Shown here piece by piece: positions 56,837 to 64,000 of a DNA stretch of 64,000 nucleotides. Location of the stretch: positions 1,674,001-1,738,000 of the forward strand of contig OZ234500.1 in assembly GCA_965153455.1 (NCBI GenBank), in the 5' to 3' direction. Within the stretch, counting starts at the first letter, position 1. The number at the start of each line of letters is the position of its first letter. Source of the stretch: Sphagnum compactum. Its lineage: Eukaryota > Bryophyta > Sphagnopsida > Sphagnales. The translations under genes were made by a program, and so were the position numbers. The notes under the pieces were generated by a model. It did no database searches. It was not told where the DNA came from and saw nothing but the letters and a program-made list of their open reading frames with translations.

Positions 56837-57605
56837 TTGAACCCAATGAACCTAGGGAATTGGTTGTTCAATATATAAATTTGGACAATTATCATATGTT
56901 ATTTTGTTGATCAATGTGGGGTTTAAAGTTCTATTTGATCAAGTTCTAGGAGATCTAGTTGGTTGTTCATTTCAACCCAACAAGGCCATCATGTTACTTG
57001 CCTATTCATTTGAACATCATGAACCTAATGAGTTAATTGTTATTCATCAATTCAACTTGGACAACCATCTCATGTTTTTGCATTGATATTCTTTTGTTGA
57101 CCAATGGTGGATTTAGGGTTTTGTTTGATCAAGGTCCAAGAAATCTAACTAATTATTCACCATTTCATTTAATTGTTGACTTGAACCTAGTAAATCCATG
57201 GAGCTAGTTATTCAACATATAAGTTTGAACAATCATTACATGTTCTTACATCAATGTGAATTTTAAGGTTTTATTTTATCAAGGTCCAGGAGATCCATTA
57301 TTTATTCATTTGAACCTAGTGAACCCAAGAAGCTAGTTGTTCAACATATAAACTTGGACAATCATTAGATGTGAGTACATTGATGTTATTTTGTTGATCA
57401 ATGTCATGGGGTTTAAGTTTTTGTTTGATCAAGGTCCAAAAGATCTAGCTAGTTGTTCACATCAACCCAATTAGGTCATCATCTCATCTACTTGTTCATT
57501 TGAACATAATGAACCCAATGAATTAGTTACTACTCATACTTGGAGAACCATCTCATGTTCTTGCATTAATGTTCTTTTGTTGACCAATGGCAAGTTTAAG
57601 CACCC
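56837..57605 (+). repeat. Satellite-like tandem array, about 171-bp unit, 4-5 copies
   Basis: The anchor TTGAACcNAnTGAAC occurs at 56837, 57010, 57181, 57310 and 57500 (spacings 173, 171, 129 and 190). Each unit carries TTGTTCAACATATAA, TTGGACAATCAT, TTTTGTTGATCAATG, TTTGATCAAGGTCCAAGAGA and AGTTGTTCA-like blocks in the same order. The third unit has a deletion of about 40 bp. The 60-codon frame at 56904-57086 is part of this array. Confidence 0.75.
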
Positions 57606-57845
57606 AATGTGGAACAACCACAATTCAACTGAGGAAAAAAGTATGCAAAACCTAAAATCTTGAATAATATACATTTACATTATAAAAAATATTGTGACAA
57701 GTTTTAATCCAAGGTTTATCATCTTTCATCTAGCTCTAACAATGATTTCTAAACTTTTACATTTATGGTTTGATTATGTTTTTCTTATATCATGCATTTT
57801 TGGTTTAGAATTTAAGTTTAGTAACATAATGCAATTAATGGTCAT
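57606..57845. other. AT-rich spacer
   Basis: No feature recognised between the tandem array and the purine-rich block. Confidence 0.5.
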
Positions 57846-57849
57846 CCAG

Positions 57850-58170
57850 GTTGGGCAGTTGCTTGAATAGAAAGACGGAGACATATAGACAAAGAGACAT
57901 ACAAAAAGACAAATAATAAGAAACATAAATAGAAAAAGAGATAAACAAAAGGAAACATAAAAATAAACATAAATAATCAGAGAAACAAACAAAGATAAAC
58001 GAAAAAACAAACAAAAAGACAAATAAAGAGAAACAAAAAGATAGAAAGAAAGACATAAAAAAATAAATAGAGATTGATAGACGTAAATAAAAAAACAAAT
58101 AGAGAAATATAAAGAAACCAAAAAAAAACAAAGAAATAGATAGACAGAGATAGAAAAAAACAATCAAATA
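57850..58170. repeat. Purine-rich low-complexity minisatellite
   Basis: The plus strand is almost all A and G with scattered C and T, built from AAACAAAGAGAAA- and AAATAGAGA-like units. The long minus-strand frames here (57774-58180) translate to Phe/Leu/Ser/Tyr-rich runs and are artefacts of composition. Confidence 0.75.
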
Positions 58171-58574
58171 ATTGAAACATAGAATGATGTGGAGATTTGA
58201 TATTGTTTAGGTATGGATAGGTCTATTTATGTTGGGGTGGAAAATTTTCAACATAAAGAAATATCTTAAGTATGCATTTGTCAAAGCACCACATTGAGAG
58301 AAAGGAAATCATGCCATTGTGAAAAACACTCATTTCAATAACATGTGTATTGCCTACAACCATCACCTTACTATCTATAACAAAATAATGTTAAAAAATA
58401 CACAACTCATTCTTAATGTGGTGTCGAAGGCTCTATATGTAGCATATAAGACTAATTATCCAAAATCATAATTCCATGAAGAAACCTTGAAAAAAAAGTT
58501 GTTGGAATGTTATAAAAGTTGAAAACATGGACATCAAGTGACAAAGGATCAAAGAGTGTGGTTTTGTAGAATGA
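58171..58574. other. AT-rich DNA upstream of an unrecognised open frame
   Basis: No family recognised. Confidence 0.4.
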
Positions 58575-58928
58575 AGAAATTTAGTTCACCTAAAATCAAC
58601 AAATGAACAATCTATTAAACGTCGACAAATTTTAATTGATGGTATTAATAGTCCAACAAGCCCATCTACTCTTGCATCTACTTTTACATCCATCTTTATG
58701 GATTTAGATCCTTCATCACATGGACTTGTTGCAAATTCAAGCCTTTCATTTACTTCCATTCCAACAAATAAGAGGAAAACAAAAGGTGAATATTTGCAAC
58801 GCCGATCAAAAAGCATCAAGCATATCACATCCACATGGGAAGTGGATTTAGAACAATGCTTCATTTTGTTGCAGTCACAAATACAAATTACTATTGGCAA
58901 CACAAACAAGAATAAATTAATAACCTAA
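58575..58928 (+). CDS. Unrecognised open frame, 117 codons without a stop
   Basis: The frame is free of stops from a TGA at 58572-58574 to TAA at 58926-58928. Its product is Ser/Thr-rich then basic (NSPTSPSTLASTFTSIFMDL, then TNKRKTKGEYLQRRSKSIKH), and not low-complexity. No start codon stands out at the beginning; the first ATG is at 58698. It might be an internal piece of a transposon-encoded protein. I recognise no domain. Confidence 0.2.
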   Translation, partial: RNLVHLKSTNEQSIKRRQILIDGINSPTSPSTLASTFTSIFMDLDPSSHGLVANSSLSFTSIPTNKRKTKGEYLQRRSKSIKHITSTWEVDLEQCFILLQSQIQITIGNTNKNKLIT

Positions 58929-59074
58929 AAACTGTTGGTTTAGTTAAGGGTTATAAGTGAAAATGAGTTCACAACAAAAGTTAAAAAGATTAGACCTATA
59001 GAACTGTAAATCCTTGTCCCACCCATGGTTAACAAGGTCGAGCAACTACTTGCCTATCATTAGGTAATCTCTAA

Positions 59075-59330
59075 GTATCCCTCAAATAACCCCCTATGTA
59101 ATCCCAAAACATAGACCCCCAATATATCCCTTAACTTAAAAAGCTTCTAGATAGTCTCCTAAATAAACCCTACGGAAACCCCCCCCCATAAGTCACCCTT
59201 AGGTATCTCCTAACATAAAAAATGTCTAGTTAGCCCCTATAACTTCTTCGGAAACTCCTAAATAACTCCTTGAGTAATCCATACTCAAACCCATGTCTAG
59301 CAGGTAAGTAGCCCATAGATAACTAGGTAG
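59075..59330 (+). repeat. Imperfect tandem repeat, about 80-bp period
   Basis: TTAACTTAAAAAGCTTCTAG near 59131 recurs as CTAACATAAAAAATGTCTAG near 59210. Both are followed by TAGTCTCCTA/TAGCCCCTAT and CGGAAACYCC. Shorter CTAAATAACCCC-type phrases fill the interval. Confidence 0.5.
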
Positions 59331-60195
59331 GCCTACCTTATTTCAGCCCCCTATAGTAGCCTGTGGTCTGTGGTCACAAAAGGTAGACTGTTGTGTGGTT
59401 AGAAAAGTGACGACAGCAGTCACTTTTGAAGACTGTAGCTTGTGTTTTTCAGGGCTGGTCTGGACTTTTATGCACTTTACCGATAGCTTAAAAAGGGGGG
59501 ATGAGAGGGAAAGTCGGGATCGAACGCAGGCTGAAACACAGGAGAACTTTATGGATAACTCTATTATTATTTCTATTGAGTTCGAAGAGGGTAGCAAACA
59601 ATATAACAGGATGCCCTTTTTATTCACTTTTATTTTTTGTTTCTAACCAGATTTGTTTTAATGGTCTTATGGATGATCATCAATAATATATATATATAAA
59701 ATTCAATTTTCTGAAGTTGGAGTAGGCAGTAAGCATCCCCAGAGAAATTTAGCATTTATTGACAACAATTTTTAGACAACTATTCAAAGCTTTCTTGAAA
59801 CAACAGCAAAATGACAACAGATTTTTTTTGGGGGTACTAGAAAAGTGACCACAATTCTGCAGAAAAGCCAAATCTTATCTCATTTTTTCAGATGATTTTA
59901 AAGAAAATAAGGCATGTGTGAGTAAATGTTCCAAGCTTTGTAATTTTTGCAACCTAAAAATTTATTAAACATTTTATTAAAATTTTCAAAATATTAGAAA
60001 AAATTTAATTTAATAAAAAAAATTATAAAGTAGATTTTGGGGTCTTAAGCTTCTCAAGAAATCAATGTACTACTACGCTGTGTACCTATACAACAACTGT
60101 CAATTGGACGAGCTTCTTGCAATTACAAGAACTTGGTGAAACCCCAATGAGTGCAGTGAAATGAATTTCCAATTATTTTGCAGCAGTGCTACTTT
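59331..60195. other. AT-rich intergenic DNA
   Basis: It contains a short (AT)n run at about 59684-59697. No gene recognised; opposing frames at 59343-59686 have no motif. Confidence 0.45.
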
Positions 60196-60202
60196 CAAAG
60201 CT

Positions 60203-60338
60203 AGCAGCACCCAGTGAAGTAAAGGCTCACTGTGAAAATCCAACTTTCTTTTCTGTGAAAATCCAGCAGCACTCAGTGAAGATAGCATCAAAGTAAAGGC
60301 TCTCTGTGAAAATCCAACTTTCTCTTCTCTCAGACTGA
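60203..60338 (+). repeat. 62-bp tandem duplication
   Basis: AGCAGCACCCAGTGAAGTAA at 60203 recurs at 60265 (AGCAGCACTCAGTGAAG). Both are followed by TAAAGGCTCnCTGTGAAAAT and CCAACTTTC. The second unit has a small insertion (ATAGCATCAA). Confidence 0.75.
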
Positions 60339-60379
60339 AGCTGAGGTTGACCTCAGCACACACCCAACACCATCATACA

Positions 60380-60800
60380 CCATGCACAAGGATGGATGGA
60401 TGGATGGAGTGACCCATGACCCATCAGTGCAGCATCCATTGAACACCCATTATGGCTTAGTTTTGTCGCTTCAAGTTACCAAGGTTGCAACTTGGTAATT
60501 TATCCCTTTTAAACTTCCTACTTCCCCCTTTCCCTACATAAGTAAACTACCTAAATAAATGGGTAAAAGTAGTATAGGTAAGTAGGTAGGGAATTTCAAG
60601 TAGTTGTTATTATGTAGGTAGGTTAGTAGGTAAAGCACTTGGTGGCTACTAGCTAGGTAGGTAGATGCATGTTGCATAGTTCATTAGTTACCCCCCCCCC
60701 CAAAGGATTAGCTATGGGACAAGAATGCAATGAAAAAATGTTTCCCGTCCATACCTCATCCATGGTATGCGGTACACTAGTGGGTGCCTGGTTCACTTTG
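60380..60800 (+). repeat. Dispersed repeat R4, second long copy
   Basis: It begins GGATGGATGGATGGA, then AGTTACCAAGG, CTTCCTACTTCCCCC, a GTAG-rich stretch (60570-60665), GCACTTGGTGGCTACTAGCT, a run of C (about 60691-60701), TTAGCTATGGGAC, AAAAAATGTTTCCC and CCATACCTCATCCATGG. Parts match 51485-51960, 52225-52345 and 52825-53060 but in a rearranged order. Confidence 0.55.
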
Positions 60801-63795
60801 GGCCATATGGATATGTCCTTCACTTTTAGAGAAAGCAAATGTGTGAATGAAATATGGACGTTTGAATGGTTTGTCAGAAATTTTAGCAAATGATTATCTA
60901 AAATTCTGAAAACAAGTACTAAATTGGTCCTTTGATTGGAAAGATTGAGGTTTCAATCTGACGAAGATCACTTTACAAATTATCACATGTTTATCTTCCA
61001 CTATTAAGCAACTTCAATAGAATGCCTTATATGAGTTCTAGCCTAGTTCCAAAAAGTTGCACAAAAAAGTGGGACAATGGATGAAAATTGGAAAAGTTGG
61101 CCTCATGGGAGGGTGAATGGGATAGTAGTGAATGAGCCTAAAAGCATGTTGAGCCAAAAATGAAGCATGACTTCAACAAAACTTGGCCCAACTTCACTAA
61201 GAAAATCAGATAGTTCCAAGGACGATGATTCATCTTCCGAATTGGTTTAAGTAGGATGATTATATGATCTCATGATGCCTCATCTTACCAAATTTTAGAC
61301 TGGAATTTGTTTAGCTCATTCCCAAGTAATGAGGCGTGGAAAGGTGTATTTTGGATCTGTGTCTCTTTTAAGTCTTTTTGTTTTTCTTCCGACACTATAT
61401 TCATGAGCAGATATTTTAAAGCAATTTGCAAGAATTGTTCATTCTATGTTCATAATAGGGGCTGTACACATGTGATGGGATTATTTCTAACACTATCTCT
61501 ATTTATAAAATGAATGTACTTATATTTTCACTGAAATGTCATGTATGCAAATATTTTAATGTTGTTATAAATATAAGCCAATTGTTTATACATGTAGTGA
61601 ATGTTACCCCCGAAAAAAAGGGCCTTGGAAGATCGAGTTGTCTAGTGATTGCAAAAGCATTTGTTTGAAAACAATCTAAAAAATGGCATTGATGATGATA
61701 CATTTTGTGTGAAGTTCAAATTTTTTCACTTGCCTACAATATTATCATGCCTTCCATATTGTCCATATCGAAAGATTTCTACAAATGTGGGCTGAGGTGC
61801 AATTAACCATGTTTCTCTACTTTGTTTAACATTAAAATAAATTTCATATTTGTTTCAACAATATGATATCATAAAGTTAAATCTCAAAGCTTGTTAAGAT
61901 CATTTTTTTTGACAAGCCTTATACACCAATACATGATCATTGGATTCGACATTTATAAGTGAATCAAAGAATTGTGCAATGTATGATGGGGATGCATAAC
62001 AAACTTGATGTGAAAAACATAATCATTGCCAACAATGTTCCTCTTCCCAAATATGACAATGGCTATGCATTGTTGTTTTAAGAATGTTGTTTTAGGATGA
62101 TGCAATGATGTTTGAAGAGATATTGGTTGGTGTGAAGGGAGGTTAAGTTTTACTTTTACTTAAGTGTTAATTTAGCTAATAAGACAACCTGATAATTAAC
62201 TTCTAAAGTTATTAGTAGTAAGATCTATTTATTATCTTCACTATTTATGAAAGTGATGCCAAACTAATTAGCTAGTTTCTAGGAGGTAGGTAGGTAGAAA
62301 GTCAACTAATTAGTTTTAGTTAGTTTTAAGAACTAGTTGGCTAACTAGTTTTCATTAAAGTAAGAGCTAATCTAAAAGCATATTTGGAGAGAAAGGAACC
62401 AACTAACTTTTTGGGAAGACAAAGGAGGTTTTGAAGGATTTAAGGAAGGGTATGTGACCTTTTCTTATTTTTTCTATTTTGACCCAATTTCAATCTTTTA
62501 TGCTTTTTCTTTCTTTTTTTCTTCCCATCTTCTTTGTTTATTTGTCTTCTTCTTTTATGGACTTATTTTTTTTTGTGTTTTTCTTTTGTTCTTTCTACTG
62601 TCTATTGGATTATCCTAAGGAAGGCAACCCCTTTTGTATTTTTTCCCTTTTGGGCCATGGAGGCATAATGTAAAACAATGGGTTTTCCAAAAGTTGTTTA
62701 GAACTTATCATTTCTTAGTGTGTATAGTTTTGTGGGAAAGAATAATCGTAGAGGGTGGAAGGTAGGAAGATTACTATTGTCATAATAACCTAGGAAGGTG
62801 ATAATTTTGTTGTAAGATAAATTTACTACCACTATAATTACTTAGTTCTTTTTCTTTTGGGTTGGGACTTTATAATTATTATCTAAATCCTTGGGATGAT
62901 GGTAGTTGTGGGAAAATTGAAATATAATTTTGTTGTTGAAAAAAATTATTATCCTTAAAAATCTTTTTTTTAATGTAAAATTTGTTTATTTTATTTTTTG
63001 AGCAATTATAGTACATGATTTCATTATTTCTCCCAACATTATCATTAGGTTGGAAGGTAATTATTGGGCCCCTTGTTTGGGTGTATTTATAGTTGGGGAT
63101 ATGTTGTTTGCAAATGATGTTTATATCCATGTTGTTGCTTTTCTTGCAACAAATCATCAATAGTGAATATTTTGATGTTCAACAAAACCAAATCCATATC
63201 AAGCACTTAGAAAACACTCGAAAAGCATTTATAAAGCACTCGAATTTTTCATTCATGCATCAACCTTAGCAACAAGTGAACACCAACCTTTATTGGAAGG
63301 AAAACAACATCAACTCAAGAACTAACAAACATTGCCATCAACAAGCCCAAAAAAATAATCAAAACAAACTTCAAAGCAAAGCAATATAGATTTAAAAGCA
63401 AAGCGAAGCGAAGCCAACCCAAAATACATGATTTCATGAAATTTCAAAGTGTGATAGCTAAGGTTTTTTTAAAGTTTCAACACATGTATGAAATATTTGT
63501 CAATTTTTTTGAAAAACTTATAAATAGTTTAATTAGTTTCAAATTGGCTCAAGTACTATGTATACTTGCTCATCTTAAACTTCATGCATGCTCATTTTGA
63601 AACCTCAAAATTTCCCAAACACTTTTGCAATCCGAAATCATTACATTACACAACATATGTTAACTACAACCAAAAAACCACTTGTTGACTTTACTTGCCC
63701 ATCTTTTTAAAAAAATCTTTTCAAACTTAAATGCTCCAATCATTCACAAATTCCGCAACCAAGAAATGAGCATCAATAGATCAACAAAAGTCCTA
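60801..63795. other. AT-rich intergenic DNA
   Basis: About 3 kb without a recognisable gene. A short GGTAGGTAGGTAG run (62284-62297) and a near-palindrome ACTAGTTGGCTAACTAGT (about 62333-62350) occur. The frame at 62479-62673 is a T-rich low-complexity translation. Confidence 0.5.
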
Positions 63796-63803
63796 AAATT
63801 ACC

Positions 63804-64000
63804 ACAAACCATAGATGTTCATCCCAAAACCTTTAACATTTCCAAACACCATCAAATCATACATCGTCATCTCAAATGTGTGAGCTAACAATGTACATGA
63901 TATATATATATACATATATATAATGAATATGTTGAATAGCAATCACTACAAACTATATACGTTCATCCCAAAACCGCAAACATTCCCAAGTAACCTATAA
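63804..64000 (+). repeat. 144-bp tandem repeat running off the window
   Basis: ACAAACCATAGATGTTCATC at 63804 recurs at 63948 as ACAAACTATATACGTTCATC. Both are followed by CCAAAACC, then AACATTTCC or AACATTCCC. A (TA)n tract (about 63899-63922) lies between. The array may continue to the right. Confidence 0.5.

Noticed and set aside
56837-57605. CRISPR-like array
   Set aside because: The units are long and repeat throughout, with no unique spacers, and the genome is eukaryotic. It is an ordinary tandem array.
57774-58180. Long minus-strand frames with many Phe, Leu, Ser and Tyr residues
   Set aside because: They translate a purine-rich minisatellite. The membrane-like look is a composition artefact.
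62479-62673. Hydrophobic 64-codon frame resembling a membrane protein
   Set aside because: Poly-T composition explains the Phe/Leu runs; no start context or homologue known.

Overview
The window looks like nuclear DNA of a land plant with a large, repeat-rich genome. It holds one intact plant-specific gene, a very-long-chain 3-ketoacyl-CoA synthase on the minus strand at 41.2-42.9 kb. It also holds the first exon of a gibberellin-oxidase-like 2-oxoglutarate dioxygenase, on the minus strand and cut off by the left window edge. Nearly everything else is AT-rich, CpG-poor DNA made of decayed transposons and short dispersed or tandem repeats. The wording of the transposase and retrotransposon fossils recalls elements I associate with seed-free plants such as ferns, lycophytes and mosses. 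A fern is my best guess, held at low confidence because nothing here is diagnostic.

Layout. 0.06-1.0 kb: dioxygenase exon 1, CT-rich leader and TATA box, all read leftward. 1.3-16.5 kb: intergenic DNA with dispersed repeats (families labelled R1, R2, R4 and R5 here), a T-rich tandem block and two copies of a short inverted-repeat element. 16.6-21.4 kb: a decayed Mutator-like (MULE) transposon with a SWIM zinc finger, followed directly by an internally deleted relative that shares its 5' repeat. 22.1 kb: a strong hairpin element. 23.8-24.6 kb: R1 repeats. 26.9-28.1 kb: the 3' end of a Ty1/copia element with its 3' LTR. 29.1-30.4 kb: a second, different MULE transposase fossil. 30.8-37.9 kb: a stretch less AT-rich than its surroundings and without any recognisable gene. 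39.2-39.7 kb: C-terminal fossil of what looks like a non-LTR retrotransposon with a restriction-like endonuclease. 41.2-44.7 kb: the KCS gene, its microsatellite-rich upstream region and a small CpG island. 46.8-47.3 kb: fossil of a Myb/SANT-like DNA-binding protein. 47.3-64 kb: intergenic DNA with R1-R4 repeats, a tandem array of about 171 bp (56.8-57.6 kb), several minisatellites and purine-rich low-complexity DNA.

The two host genes are unrelated and do not form a cluster. KCS catalyses the condensing step of very-long-chain fatty acid elongation (waxes, cutin, sphingolipids). The dioxygenase is probably in gibberellin metabolism. CpG dinucleotides persist in their exons and in one upstream island and are scarce elsewhere, which fits methylated, decaying repeats around two active genes. 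I found no CRISPR array, operon, rRNA or convincing tRNA. Repeat-family labels are mine, and the family relationships come from reading the sequence by eye, not from a database search.
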